The translations under genes and the position numbers were made by a program. From Burkholderiales bacterium UBA1834 (lineage in GTDB: Bacteria > Pseudomonadota > Gammaproteobacteria > Burkholderiales > Burkholderiaceae_C): a stretch of DNA of 64,000 nt. Under the pieces are notes generated by a model. It had not been told where the DNA came from. It was given only the letters and a program-made list of their open reading frames with translations, and ran no database searches. The stretch's first letter is position 1; each line of letters opens with the position of its first letter. The DNA is taken from the NCBI GenBank assembly GCA_002339015.1, contig DDJC01000002.1:84600-148599 (forward strand). Reading direction: 5' to 3'. Shown here piece after piece: positions 43,571 to 52,821 of the stretch.

Positions 43571-44707
43571 ATGATGGACACCGCTGTCTGCGCTCCCACC
43601 GAACCGGACGCCCCCCGCTGGGGCGACTGGCTGCTGGGCGATGCCCCTGAGCAACGTCTGTGGCTGGCGCGCCTGCTGCGCGTCGGCGCGCTGTTCCTGG
43701 CGCTCGACCTGGCACGCGCCGTGGGTGTGGGGCTGGGCCAGGTGCCGCTGCCCGACATGGCGGCCCTGCTGGCCTACAACCTGGGCGTGCTGGGCGTGGG
43801 CTACGGCCTGATCCGCAGCGGCTGGAGCGCCCGGCTGGACGATCCTTGCCTGACGATGCCGCTGGTGGGCCTTGCGCTGATCAGCATCGTGCTGGGCTAC
43901 GTGTGGGTGGACCTGGGCCGAGGCGCCCTGCTGCCACTGGCGGCCGTGGTACTGGTGCACGGCATGCATCGCCTGACACCGCGCCAGACCCTGGGCTGGG
44001 CCGGTGCCCTGCTGGTGGTGCTGTCGCTGGCGGCTGCCGTGATGGCCCTGCTCTCGCTGCAAGGCCTGAACCTGGCTCAGGAAGCGATTGATCTGGGCGT
44101 GGCGGCCCTGGGCCTGCCCGTGCTGGCCGCTGTGGCCGGCCGCGCCCATGCGGTGCTGCAGACCCACGCCCGCCAGCGCGCTGAACTGCGCCAGTCCCTG
44201 GCCCGCCTGGAAACGCTGACCACCAAGGACGCGCTCACGGGCCTGTCCAACCACCGCCACATGCTGCACCTGCTCGACGTGGAGATCCTGCGCCATTCGC
44301 GCCAAGGCCGCGTCTTCAGCGTAGCCTTGCTGGATGTCGACCACTTCGAGCAGATCAACGAGGCCCTGGGCCGCGCCCGTGCCGACGAGGTGCTGCGCCA
44401 GCTGGCCCATGCATCCACCGCGCACCTGCGCGCCTCCGACGTGATGGGGCGCTGGGGCGGCGAGGAATTCATCCTGCTGATGCCGGAAACGGACCTGGCA
44501 GGCGGCGTGCGCTCCATGGAGCGCCTGAAGGAAAAGCTGTACACCAAGCTCGGTTTCTACCGTGAAGGCCGTTGGGTGCCCGTGAACTGCTCGGCCGGCG
44601 TCACGCGGCACCGCACCGGAGAAACCATCCACCAGACCCTGGCGCGCGCCGAGCAGGCACTGCGCTCGGCGAAGGCGAACGGCCGCAACCAGGTGGTGTC
44701 CTCATGA
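43571..44707 (+). CDS. Membrane diguanylate cyclase (GGDEF), first of a tandem pair
   Basis: This 378-residue protein has about six membrane helices (roughly residues 33-200), a short coiled linker and a C-terminal GGDEF domain. The active site is GGEEF, the I-site RASD lies five residues before it, and the substrate region ALLDVDHFEQIN is present. It should make c-di-GMP under product inhibition. Its stop codon overlaps the start of the next GGDEF gene by four bases (ATGA). No sensory domain beyond the membrane part is visible. Confidence 0.93.
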   Translation: MMDTAVCAPTEPDAPRWGDWLLGDAPEQRLWLARLLRVGALFLALDLARAVGVGLGQVPLPDMAALLAYNLGVLGVGYGLIRSGWSARLDDPCLTMPLVGLALISIVLGYVWVDLGRGALLPLAAVVLVHGMHRLTPRQTLGWAGALLVVLSLAAAVMALLSLQGLNLAQEAIDLGVAALGLPVLAAVAGRAHAVLQTHARQRAELRQSLARLETLTTKDALTGLSNHRHMLHLLDVEILRHSRQGRVFSVALLDVDHFEQINEALGRARADEVLRQLAHASTAHLRASDVMGRWGGEEFILLMPETDLAGGVRSMERLKEKLYTKLGFYREGRWVPVNCSAGVTRHRTGETIHQTLARAEQALRSAKANGRNQVVSS

Positions 44708-45615
44708 CTTCGACCGAAACCTCTGCCGAACGCAGGCTGCCCGTGGGCGCGCTGATGGGCGCCCTGGTCGTGATCGTGGCCGTGTACGCGGCCATTCCGC
44801 TCGCACGCAACGCCATGCTGCAATTGCTGTGCCTCACGGTGGCGCTGGGCCTGTTCACGCACTCGCCCCGGCAGGTCACGCAGGTGAGCCTGGCGGCCAG
44901 CGGCTTGCTGGCGCTGGCCATGCTGGTCCTGTGGACGGCGGACCTGCAAGCCTTCGACCCCCTGCGCGACGGCATCAACGGCCTGCTGGCCTGCCTGTTC
45001 ATGCTGGTGCTGGGACAGGCCATCCACCATTTCAGCGTCAAGCATGAAGAGCTCAGCGAGCAGCAGACCACCATGGCCGACACGCTGGCACGCATGGAGC
45101 AACTGGCCACGCGCGACCCGCTCACGGGCCTGTTCAACAACCGCCACATGACGGAGCTGATGAACCAGCACGCCAAGCGCGCCGAACGCGCCGACCTGCC
45201 CATGAGCCTGGCCCTGATCGACCTGGACCAGTTCCAGCGCGTCAACGAGCGCTTCGGCCACGCGGTAGGCGACGAGGCCCTGGTGGCCGTGGCCCGCATC
45301 GCGATGGAAGTGTTCCGTCAGACCGACGTGGTCGGCCGCTGGGGCGGCGAAGAGTTGCTGGTGCTGTTCACCGACAGTGAGCCGGAGCAGGCCGTGCAGG
45401 GCATCGAGCGCTTCCGCCATCGCCTGGAAGGCCAGGACCTGAGCGCCGCCCGCCTGGGCGTGAAGGTGAGCTTCTCTGCCGGCCTGGTCGTCTGGCAGGA
45501 GGGCGAGGACATGGACACCACACTCACGCGGGCGCGCCATGCCCTGCTGCGGGCCAAGCACGAAGGCCGGGACCGCACCATCACCGGCAAGTTCACTCCG
45601 CCAAGTTCTTCTTGA
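44704..45615 (+). CDS. Membrane diguanylate cyclase (GGDEF), second of a tandem pair
   Basis: This 303-residue protein has about four membrane helices, a coiled-coil linker (SVKHEELSEQQTTMADTLARM) and a GGDEF domain whose signature reads GGEEL, a last-position variant, with the I-site RQTD five residues before it. LIDLDQFQRVNERFGH is otherwise normal. The four-base overlap with the upstream gene implies coupled translation. Its last 23 bases overlap the 3' end of the convergent alpha/beta hydrolase gene. The Phe-to-Leu change may lower activity, but the catalytic acidic residues are kept. Confidence 0.92.
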   Translation: MTSTETSAERRLPVGALMGALVVIVAVYAAIPLARNAMLQLLCLTVALGLFTHSPRQVTQVSLAASGLLALAMLVLWTADLQAFDPLRDGINGLLACLFMLVLGQAIHHFSVKHEELSEQQTTMADTLARMEQLATRDPLTGLFNNRHMTELMNQHAKRAERADLPMSLALIDLDQFQRVNERFGHAVGDEALVAVARIAMEVFRQTDVVGRWGGEELLVLFTDSEPEQAVQGIERFRHRLEGQDLSAARLGVKVSFSAGLVVWQEGEDMDTTLTRARHALLRAKHEGRDRTITGKFTPPSSS

Positions 45616-46615
45616 AGAAGGCCGTCTGGCGGGCCACCACCTGCTCGAACAGCGGGCCGGTATAGGGCGAGAAGTGGTCGGCGCCGGCCAGCTCCACGTA
45701 CTCGCCATGCTTGAGCTGGGCCGCCACCTTGCGCACGCCCTTGACCGGAATCAGGCCATCCTTCTCCGAGGCAATGACCAGCGTCGGCGCCTGGACGCGA
45801 TCGGCCGCGCTGCCGGGGCTGTAAAAGGGCAGGCTCATGAACACCCGCGCCGCCACCTTGGTATCGGCCTCCGGCGTGCCCGGGGGCATCAGCTTCTTGT
45901 AACCCTCGCCGCACTCGGGGCAGATCAGCGCAGAGAACTGCCCCGCCGCGATGGTGGGCACGTACAGCGGCGTCTCGCTGTCGCTGCGCATCAGGTCACG
46001 CAAGGCGTACCAGCCAGCCACGGGCTGGTACTTGAGCGGAAACGTAAGGCTGCTCTGCCAGCCGCTCACGAAGGGCACCTGTGAGCTGACGGCCTTGACA
46101 GCCTCGGGCCGGTCAGCCGCCACCTGCAGCACATGCCCGCCGCTGTACGAGGTGCCCCACAGGCCCACGCGCGCGCCATCGACATCCTTGCGTTGGCGCA
46201 CCGCATCGATCGCGCTGGACCAATCCTTCACGTGCTCCTTGCCATTGACCACGCGGCGCGGCTGCCCGCCGCTCTTGCCAAAGCCGCGGTAATCAAAGCG
46301 CAGCACTGCAAAACCGGCTTGCACAAAACGCTCGGCATACGGCTTGAGCCCCCAGTCGCGCAGCGCGCCGAAGCCGTGCGCCATCACGATGACAGGCGGC
46401 TTGGCGGTACCCGCGGGCAGCCACAGCTCGCCATCGCAGGTGGTGGCCTGGCACGCGAAGGTGACCGGCACGGTGGTATGGCCCGCCGCGGCCGGGGCGG
46501 TCACAGGCGCAGTGGAGGCTGCCGGGCTCGACTGCGCCTGGCTGCACAGGGGCGCCAACCCCACCGCCAGGGTGAACAGGGCTCGGTGCCACGGGGGCAT
46601 GAAAGACAACAACAT
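45593..46615 (-). CDS. Exported alpha/beta hydrolase
   Basis: This 340-residue protein has an N-terminal signal peptide (ALFTLAVGLAPLCSQAQ). The alpha/beta-hydrolase core follows: oxyanion region MAHGFGALRDWG, the RFDYRGFGKSGG strand-turn, the nucleophile in GTSYSGG, Asp in ASEKDGLIP and His in GADHFSPY. It is probably periplasmic. The ATG at 46615 has GAGGAG 8 bases upstream. It diverges from a TetR gene, and three matching operators lie between them, so it is the likely target of that repressor. The substrate is unknown; the inducer may be an ester it cleaves. Confidence 0.9.
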   Translation of the reverse strand: MLLSFMPPWHRALFTLAVGLAPLCSQAQSSPAASTAPVTAPAAAGHTTVPVTFACQATTCDGELWLPAGTAKPPVIVMAHGFGALRDWGLKPYAERFVQAGFAVLRFDYRGFGKSGGQPRRVVNGKEHVKDWSSAIDAVRQRKDVDGARVGLWGTSYSGGHVLQVAADRPEAVKAVSSQVPFVSGWQSSLTFPLKYQPVAGWYALRDLMRSDSETPLYVPTIAAGQFSALICPECGEGYKKLMPPGTPEADTKVAARVFMSLPFYSPGSAADRVQAPTLVIASEKDGLIPVKGVRKVAAQLKHGEYVELAGADHFSPYTGPLFEQVVARQTAFFKKNLAE

Positions 46616-46668
46616 GCTTGTACTCCTCAGTCTCTCTTTGGGGTTGTCTGGCGCTGAACTGGCGCCAC

Positions 46669-46733
46669 GGTACCAATCAGTACCACCAACGGTACGAAAG
46701 GGTACCAGCGACACATGGGTACGGTCAAGTACC
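46669..46733. promoter_or_regulatory. Three GGTAC-N6-GTACC operators between tetR-type gene and hydrolase
   Basis: Identical 5-base arms flank six-base spacers at 46669-46684, 46691-46706 and 46718-46733, with centres 22 and 27 bp apart. They fill the space between the divergent genes. The size and symmetry suit TetR-family dimers. The third site favours the TetR start at 46745 rather than 46715. Confidence 0.75.
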
Positions 46734-46744
46734 ATCTAGCCCTG

Positions 46745-47386
46745 ATGACTGCCGATGCGCCCTCCACCGCCACTGCGCCTTCACCGCACCGCCTGCGGCT
46801 GATCGAGGCCCTGGCGGCCACCCTGGCCGACAAGCCCTATGCCGACACCACCGTGGCGGACGTGGTGGCGCGCGCGCACGTCTCCAAGCGCACCTTCTAC
46901 GAGCAGTTCGACAGCAAGGAAGCCTGCCTGCTGGCGCTGTGCGAGACCATGAGCCAGCAGACACTGGCCGTGATCGCCGCCGGCTACGACCACGAGGCCG
47001 ATTGGGTGGAACAGCTCGAACAGGTCACCCGCGCCTACCTGGGCAGCCTGCAGGCGCAGCCGGCGCTGCTGCGCACCTTGTTCATCGAGCTGTATGCCCT
47101 GGGGCCGGCCGGCCTGCAGGCGCGGCGCGGCGTGCAGCGCAGCTTTGCGGATTTCCTGCGCATGCAGGTGGAGATCGCGCGCCTGCGCGAGCCCAACAAG
47201 CGCCCGCTGGAGCCCACCTTGGCCATGGCCGTGGTGGGTGGCATCACCGAACTGATCCTGCAGGCGGTAGAAGAAGGCCGGGCCGACCGCCTGGTAGAGC
47301 TCACCCCCACGATCACCGCCTTCGTGCAGGCGGTGCTGGAATCACTGCTGCCGCTGGAGCACCGCCTGAACGGCGATGCCGCCTGA
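46745..47386 (+). CDS. TetR/AcrR family transcriptional regulator
   Basis: This 213-residue repressor has an N-terminal helix-turn-helix (TVADVVARAHVSKRTFYEQFDSKEA, about residues 35-60) of TetR type and a helical ligand-binding C-terminal domain. It diverges from the alpha/beta hydrolase gene, and three identical operators occupy the shared promoter, so self-repression and repression of the hydrolase are likely. An ATG at 46715 is in frame but would place coding sequence across the third operator. Its stop codon abuts the convergent FAH-family gene (no gap). Confidence 0.9.
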   Translation: MTADAPSTATAPSPHRLRLIEALAATLADKPYADTTVADVVARAHVSKRTFYEQFDSKEACLLALCETMSQQTLAVIAAGYDHEADWVEQLEQVTRAYLGSLQAQPALLRTLFIELYALGPAGLQARRGVQRSFADFLRMQVEIARLREPNKRPLEPTLAMAVVGGITELILQAVEEGRADRLVELTPTITAFVQAVLESLLPLEHRLNGDAA

Positions 47387-48289
47387 TCAGGCTTCGTCCA
47401 CACAGCGCGCCTCGATGGCGCCGAGCTTGTCGATCTCCACACGCACGACATCGCCCGCGCGCAGGAACTTGGGCGGATCGAAGGCCGCGCCCACCCCGCT
47501 GCAGGTGCCGGTGTAAATCACATCGCCGGGCTCCAGCGTCATCGCCTGGCTCAGCAGTGCGATCTGCGACCACACGTCGTGGATCATCAGGCTGGTGTTG
47601 CTCTGCTGGCGCAGCTCGCCATTGACCCAGCAGCGCAGGTCCAGCGTGTGCGGATCGCCGTTCAACTCGTCAGCCGTGGTCAGCCAGGGGCCGAAGGGCG
47701 CATGCGTGTCGAAGGATTTGCCCAGCGTCCACTGCGAGGTGCGCTTCTGCCAGTCGCGCACAGACACATCGTTGCCCACGCAGTAGCCAAAGATCACTTC
47801 ATGCGCACGCTCACGCGGCACGTGCTTGCAGCGCTGGCCGATCACGGCCACCAGTTCAGCCTCGTAGTCGGTGCGCTCGGACACCTTGGGCAGGACAATG
47901 TCGTCATAGGGGCCGTTGATGGCGTGGCCCAGCTTGGTGAACCACAGCTGGTGCTCCGGCACGGCGCGGCTCTCGCGGCCCTGGTCGCCCACGATTTTCT
48001 CGTTGACGTGGTCCAGGTAGTTCAGGCCGATGGCCAGCAGCTTGGGCGGGCGCGGTACCGGCGCCAGCAGCTGCACCTCGGGCAGGCGGGCGTGTGGGGC
48101 AGCAGTCAGCAGGGCCTGCATCTGCGGCTGCAACTGCGCCCAGCGCGCGATCACCTCGGGCATGCCTTCGTGCTCGGCCAACAGGCCGGCCGGCAAGGCA
48201 CGGTGCAATGACACCACGCCCTCATCACCCACGATCACGCCCACTTCGGTGGCCGTCGATCCGGGCATCTGGAAACTCACCAGTCTCAT
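47387..48289 (-). CDS. Fumarylacetoacetate hydrolase family protein
   Basis: This 300-residue enzyme of the FAH superfamily has the divalent-metal site (YEAELVAVIG), AIGLNYLDHV, KSFDTHAPFGPW and the C-terminal YTGTCSGVG loop. Relatives hydrolyse or decarboxylate 2-oxo acids and acylpyruvates in aromatic degradation; the substrate here is not deducible. A good ribosome binding site (AGGAGA) precedes the ATG at 48289. It lies 30 bases after the second ABC permease on the same strand, although a functional link to that exporter is unclear. Confidence 0.92.
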   Translation of the reverse strand: MRLVSFQMPGSTATEVGVIVGDEGVVSLHRALPAGLLAEHEGMPEVIARWAQLQPQMQALLTAAPHARLPEVQLLAPVPRPPKLLAIGLNYLDHVNEKIVGDQGRESRAVPEHQLWFTKLGHAINGPYDDIVLPKVSERTDYEAELVAVIGQRCKHVPRERAHEVIFGYCVGNDVSVRDWQKRTSQWTLGKSFDTHAPFGPWLTTADELNGDPHTLDLRCWVNGELRQQSNTSLMIHDVWSQIALLSQAMTLEPGDVIYTGTCSGVGAAFDPPKFLRAGDVVRVEIDKLGAIEARCVDEA

Positions 48290-48319
48290 CCATCTTCTCC
48301 TGACAGTACGCTCAGCCTC

Positions 48320-49489
48320 TCAGGCTTCGCGCAGGCAATCCACGATCTTGAGCCGCGCAGCGCGCCACGCCGGCACGAACCCGCCCAGCAAGCCCATCAC
48401 CAGCGCGAACAACAGCGTCTGCACCACGATGCCCGGCGTGAGCCTGAACTGGAAGGCCAGCTCCGAGAAGGTCTGGAAGTTCACAGTAGAGATGTTCACG
48501 GTTTGCATCAGCGAGGCCGCCGCCAGGCCCATCACCCCGCCCACCAGCGACAGCAGCAACGATTCGGCCATGAAGGCCGACAGCACGGCCCCACGCCGAA
48601 AGCCCAGTGCGCGCAAGGTGCCGATCTCGCCCACGCGCGAGGCCACCGAGGCGAACATCGTGATCATCGCACCCACGATGGCGCCGATCGAGAAGATGAT
48701 GGACAGCGCCAGCCCCAGAATGCGGATGAAGGTGGCCAGCGCCTCGGATTGCTCGGCATAGAACTGGCGCTCGGGCTTGGCCTCCAGCGTCAGGCGCGGA
48801 TCCTTCTCGATCTGCGCCTTCAGCCGCTCGACGTGCGACACATCGGCCAGCCGGAACACCATGCTGGAGAACACCTGGCGCCTGAAGGCCTGCATCATCT
48901 GGTCGGCATCGCCCCAGATCTCCGAATCGAAGCCGCTGCCGCCAGCATCGAACACGCCCACCACCGTCCAGTCACGGCCAGCAAAGCGCAACGTTTCACC
49001 CAGGCCTGCGCCGGCAAAATCGGCGGCCACGGCACGCCCCGTCACGATCTCGCTGGTGCCGGGCCGGAACATGCGCCCCTGCACCATGCGCACCTGTGGC
49101 CGCAGCGCCAGCCCCGCCAGCGACGTGCCGCGCACCGTCACGTTGCTGGGCTTGCCGGTGCCTCGCTTGGGCAGGGTGTTGAGCACCACGGGCTCGCGCG
49201 ACACCAGCCGGCGTCCGTCGCCGTCGGTGGCGATGCCTGGCAGGCTTTCGATCACGGCGGCCTGGTCACGCGAGATCAGCGAGTTGATCTCGGCGCCCGC
49301 GCCCTTGCGCAGCACCATCACGTTGTCGGGCTGACCGGTGGCCACCAGCGTGGCGCGGATGCCCTCGCTCATCATCAGCACCGTGGCGAACACGTAGACC
49401 ACCAGCGCCATGCCGCCGGCCGTGAGCAGCGTGGTCACACGCCGCACCCACAGGTTGCGGGCGATGTAGCTCCAGGGCAGCGTTCTCAT
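48320..49489 (-). CDS. MacB/FtsX-type ABC transporter permease
   Basis: This 389-residue protein has one N-terminal membrane helix, a large periplasmic domain (about 45-260) and three C-terminal helices with the FtsX-like motif (GEIGTLRALGFRRGAVL). These permeases pull substrates through the periplasm by mechanotransmission instead of forming a membrane channel. It follows another permease by 10 bases in a row of adaptor, ATPase, permease and permease. Two different permeases suggest a heterodimer. Confidence 0.93.
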   Translation of the reverse strand: MRTLPWSYIARNLWVRRVTTLLTAGGMALVVYVFATVLMMSEGIRATLVATGQPDNVMVLRKGAGAEINSLISRDQAAVIESLPGIATDGDGRRLVSREPVVLNTLPKRGTGKPSNVTVRGTSLAGLALRPQVRMVQGRMFRPGTSEIVTGRAVAADFAGAGLGETLRFAGRDWTVVGVFDAGGSGFDSEIWGDADQMMQAFRRQVFSSMVFRLADVSHVERLKAQIEKDPRLTLEAKPERQFYAEQSEALATFIRILGLALSIIFSIGAIVGAMITMFASVASRVGEIGTLRALGFRRGAVLSAFMAESLLLSLVGGVMGLAAASLMQTVNISTVNFQTFSELAFQFRLTPGIVVQTLLFALVMGLLGGFVPAWRAARLKIVDCLREA

Positions 49490-49499
49490 GCGTCGCCCC

Positions 49500-50660
49500 T
49501 CACGCCACGTGCCTCAGGCCCTGAACGATGTCGATGCGCGACATCTTCCAGGCCGGCCAGGCCGCCGCCACCACGCCCACGATCACGCAGGCCAGCACCT
49601 GCAGCATCAGCGTGGTGGCCGACACGTTGAACACCGGGAACAGCGTGCCCACTGCCCCCACGAAGGCCTTGGCCACCGGGAAGGTGGTCGCCACGCCCAG
49701 CCCGCCGCCGATCAGCGCGATCAGCAGACTCTCGCCGAACAGCAACCGCACCACGAAGCCCGGGCTGAAACCCAGCGCCTTGAGCGTGGCGTACTCGGCC
49801 AGGCGCTCGCGCGCGGTCATCGTCATCGTGTTGGCCATCACAGCCATGATGATCAGGATGATGATGAAGCTCACGGCCTGCACGGCCAGCAGGATGGCCT
49901 CGCTCATGGACACGAAGCTGAGCTGGAAGGCCTTCTCAGTTTCCGTCAGCGTCTCGGCCAGCGAGTTGTGGAACAGCGCGTCGATGCGGCGCGACACCTG
50001 CGGCGCGTCATCAGGGTTGTGGATACCGACCACATACACGCCCACGAAATCGGCGCTGCTCTTGGCGCCGGCCACGCGCACGGCTTCAGACAGGCGCTTC
50101 CAGTGGATGAACATCTGCTGCTCGTCCGTCTTGGCATCCTTGCCTTCGTAGATGCCGCGGATCGTGAAGCTCCATGTGCCCGGGTAGATGGTGCCGCGCA
50201 GGGAAACGGTGTCGCCCACCTTCCAGCCAAATTTGCCGGCCAGCTTGCGGCCGACCACGCAGCCCTGGCGGTCACGCAGGAAGTCGGCCTTTTCCTTGTC
50301 CGTCAGCTGGAACTCGGGGTAGAGCTTGAGGTAGCTTTCCGGGTCGACCGCGAACTGCGCGAAGAAGTTGCGTTCGGTGATGTAGATGCCGCCGAACCAG
50401 TTGGCCCACGAGATGCTCTTGACGCCCTCCACCGCGCGGATGCGCTCGGCGTAGTTCAGCGGCAGCGGAAAGGTCAGCGAGATCGCGCTGCGCGTCACCA
50501 GCCGCGCGCTGGATGACGCATCCACGCCCGCGTACCAGGCATCGACCACCGTGCGCAGCAGCCCGAAGGCGCAGATGGCCACCACCAGCCCCACCATGGT
50601 CAGCAGGGTGCGCAGGCGGTGCCTGAAGGCGTTGCGCAGCAGCAGCTTGAAGAGGAACAT
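49500..50660 (-). CDS. MacB/FtsX-type ABC transporter permease
   Basis: This 386-residue protein has the same plan as its neighbour: helix 1 (LRTLLTMVGLVVAICAFGLL), a periplasmic domain, then three helices with ARERLAEYATLKALGFSPGFV and a final PAWKMSRIDIVQGLR. Its sequence differs enough from the second permease that the pair is probably a functional heterodimer served by the single ATPase. It starts 21 bases after the ATPase gene. Confidence 0.93.
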   Translation of the reverse strand: MFLFKLLLRNAFRHRLRTLLTMVGLVVAICAFGLLRTVVDAWYAGVDASSSARLVTRSAISLTFPLPLNYAERIRAVEGVKSISWANWFGGIYITERNFFAQFAVDPESYLKLYPEFQLTDKEKADFLRDRQGCVVGRKLAGKFGWKVGDTVSLRGTIYPGTWSFTIRGIYEGKDAKTDEQQMFIHWKRLSEAVRVAGAKSSADFVGVYVVGIHNPDDAPQVSRRIDALFHNSLAETLTETEKAFQLSFVSMSEAILLAVQAVSFIIILIIMAVMANTMTMTARERLAEYATLKALGFSPGFVVRLLFGESLLIALIGGGLGVATTFPVAKAFVGAVGTLFPVFNVSATTLMLQVLACVIVGVVAAAWPAWKMSRIDIVQGLRHVA

Positions 50661-50681
50661 GGCGATGGCTCAGTGCCTGCG

Positions 50682-51404
50682 TCAGTGCCCGGCCTGGCGG
50701 GGCATCTCGTCATCGGGCACCAGCACGCCTTTTTCCAGGTGGATCAAGCGGCCGGCTCGGGAGGCGGCCTTGGGATCGTGCGTGACCATCACAATGGTCT
50801 TGCCCAGGTCGCGCTGCAGCTGCTGCAGCAGGTTGAGCACTTCTTCGCCGGTGCTGCGGTCCAGGTCACCCGTGGGTTCATCGGCCACGATCAGCGCCGG
50901 GTCGGCCACCAGCGCGCGGGCGATGGCCACGCGCTGCTGCTGTCCACCGGAGAGCTCGTTGGGGTAGTGGTCCACGCGGTCGCCCAGGCGCACCATGTCC
51001 AGCGCGGCCGCCACGTGCTCGTGCCGCTGCCGGCGCGACAGGTTCGTCAGCAGCAGCGGCAGCTCCACGTTCTCGAAGGCCGTGAGCACCGGCATCAGGT
51101 TGTAGAACTGGAAGATGAAGCCCACGTGGCTGGCCCGCCAGTCGGCCAGCTCGCCCTCGTTCAGGGTGGCAATGTCCACCCCGCCGATGTCGATGCGGCC
51201 GGAGGTGGGCTGGTCAATGCCGGCAATCAGGTTGAGCAAGGTGCTCTTGCCCGAACCGCTGGGGCCCATCAAGGCCACGAACTCGCCGGACTGCACGTCC
51301 AGGTGGATGTCGTCCAGCACAGGGATGTGCTGGCCGCCCCGCTGGTACGACTTGCTCAGGCTGCGGATGCGGATCAGCGCGCCGCTGTCGTCATGGCCGG
51401 CCAT
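50682..51404 (-). CDS. ABC transporter ATP-binding protein (MacB/LolD type)
   Basis: This 240-residue ATPase has Walker A (GPSGSGKST), the Q-loop (FIFQFYNLMPVLTAFENVELPL), signature LSGGQQQR, Walker B (LIVADEPTGDLD) and the His switch (VTHD). The sequence is of the type that pairs with FtsX/MacB-like permeases. The start at 51404 lies two bases after the adaptor gene stop. The frame remains open upstream within the adaptor gene, but that is out of register with the family. Confidence 0.95.
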   Translation of the reverse strand: MAGHDDSGALIRIRSLSKSYQRGGQHIPVLDDIHLDVQSGEFVALMGPSGSGKSTLLNLIAGIDQPTSGRIDIGGVDIATLNEGELADWRASHVGFIFQFYNLMPVLTAFENVELPLLLTNLSRRQRHEHVAAALDMVRLGDRVDHYPNELSGGQQQRVAIARALVADPALIVADEPTGDLDRSTGEEVLNLLQQLQRDLGKTIVMVTHDPKAASRAGRLIHLEKGVLVPDDEMPRQAGH

Positions 51405-51406
51405 GC

Positions 51407-52693
51407 TCACTTCTCGGCCTGCTTGACGGTGGCGCCATCGCGCAGCTTGGCGGGCGGTGACAGCACCACCTTGTCGCCAGACTTGATGGCGTTGGCCGCC
51501 ACGGGTGCGATCTCCAGCACCTCGCCGATGGTGCGGCCCGCCTTCACGGCCACGGGCGATGCCGTCATCACGGGCGACTCGACCGTGCCGCTGCTGGTGA
51601 TGCGCCACACGGCCTTGCCGCCATCGCGCTCAACCACGGCCTGGGGGTTCACGCCCAGCACGGGCTGCTGGTCAGCCTCCGTCACGGGCTTCGAGAGGAA
51701 GCTCACCTTGGCGCTCATTTCCGGCAGTACCCGCGCATCGAGCTTGTCGAAGCGGATCTTGGTCATCACCGTGGCCTTGGCGCGGTCCACCGTGGGCACG
51801 ATGCCACCCACCGTGCCCCGGAAGCGCACATCGGGCAGCGCATCGAGCACGATCTCCACCGGCTGCCCTATGCGCACCTTGGCCAGGCTGCTCTCGGACA
51901 CATCGGCCTCGACCTCCAGCGTGCCCATGTCGGCCATGGTCAGCACGGCGCCCTGCGAGCCGGCCGCGTTGGAGAACGGCGTGATGATGTCGCCCACATT
52001 GGCGTTCTTGACCAGCACCACGCCATCGAAGGGCGCACGGATTTCGGTGAAGTCCTGGTTGACCTGCTGAACCTTGCGCTGTGCCTGGGCGGCCGACACG
52101 CTGGCCTGCGCCGCGGCCACGCTGGCCTGTGCGGCATTGGCACGGGTTTGCGCCGCATCCACGGCCTGTGGCGAGATGAAGCCCTGTGCCTGCAGGCCCT
52201 TGCTGCGCGCCAGTTCGGCCTGGGCATTGGTGTTCTCGACCTGGGCCTGGCGCAGCCCGGCCTCGGCCTGGCGGATGCCCGCCTCGGCGGCGGCGATGGC
52301 GGCCTGGACATCGCTGGCGTCCAGGCGCGCGATGACCTCGTCCTTCTTCACGCGCGAACCTTCGCGCACCATCAGTTCCACCAGACGCCCGGTCGCCTTG
52401 GACGCCACCGCCGCACGGCGCTGCGCCACCACGTAGCCCGAGGCGGTCAGCTCGACATACTGCTGTGAGGGCGTGGTCGAGACGACAGCAGCCGTCTGCA
52501 CGGGCACGGCGCGCGGCGCGAACAGCCAGGCACCGCCTGCGGCCACCACGATGGCACCCGTGGCCCACAGGCCCCAGTGCGGCCCGCGCTTGCGGCCAGC
52601 CTTGGAGGCGCCACGGTCGATGCGCAGTTGGGACAGCGGCGCCGCGGCCGGTGCGGGCGACGGCGACGGGCTGGGAGAAGCGGGCTCGGCCAT
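51407..52693 (-). CDS. Periplasmic adaptor (HlyD/MacA-type) of ABC exporter
   Basis: This 428-residue protein has a Ser/Pro repeat N-terminus, one membrane helix (about 43-60), a biotinyl-lipoyl-like region (GRLVELMVREGSRVKKDEVIARLD), an Ala/Gln-rich helical hairpin (about 130-215), and then beta-barrel and membrane-proximal domains. There is no lipobox. It should link the inner-membrane permeases to an outer-membrane TolC-like channel, which is not encoded in the window. It is the first gene of the exporter operon. The cargo is unknown (macrolide, peptide or lipid are family options). Confidence 0.94.
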   Translation of the reverse strand: MAEPASPSPSPSPAPAAAPLSQLRIDRGASKAGRKRGPHWGLWATGAIVVAAGGAWLFAPRAVPVQTAAVVSTTPSQQYVELTASGYVVAQRRAAVASKATGRLVELMVREGSRVKKDEVIARLDASDVQAAIAAAEAGIRQAEAGLRQAQVENTNAQAELARSKGLQAQGFISPQAVDAAQTRANAAQASVAAAQASVSAAQAQRKVQQVNQDFTEIRAPFDGVVLVKNANVGDIITPFSNAAGSQGAVLTMADMGTLEVEADVSESSLAKVRIGQPVEIVLDALPDVRFRGTVGGIVPTVDRAKATVMTKIRFDKLDARVLPEMSAKVSFLSKPVTEADQQPVLGVNPQAVVERDGGKAVWRITSSGTVESPVMTASPVAVKAGRTIGEVLEIAPVAANAIKSGDKVVLSPPAKLRDGATVKQAEK

Positions 52694-52821
52694 TGGGATG
52701 AGGGTGATCGGTCAGGATGCCTGATTGTGGAGCATCCTCAAGCTGTCGCACCGCCTCGCGCCGAGAGTACCGTACCCAGCCTTCGCAGCCAACCCGCGTC
52801 AACGCGGCGCAGGCCGTGCGG

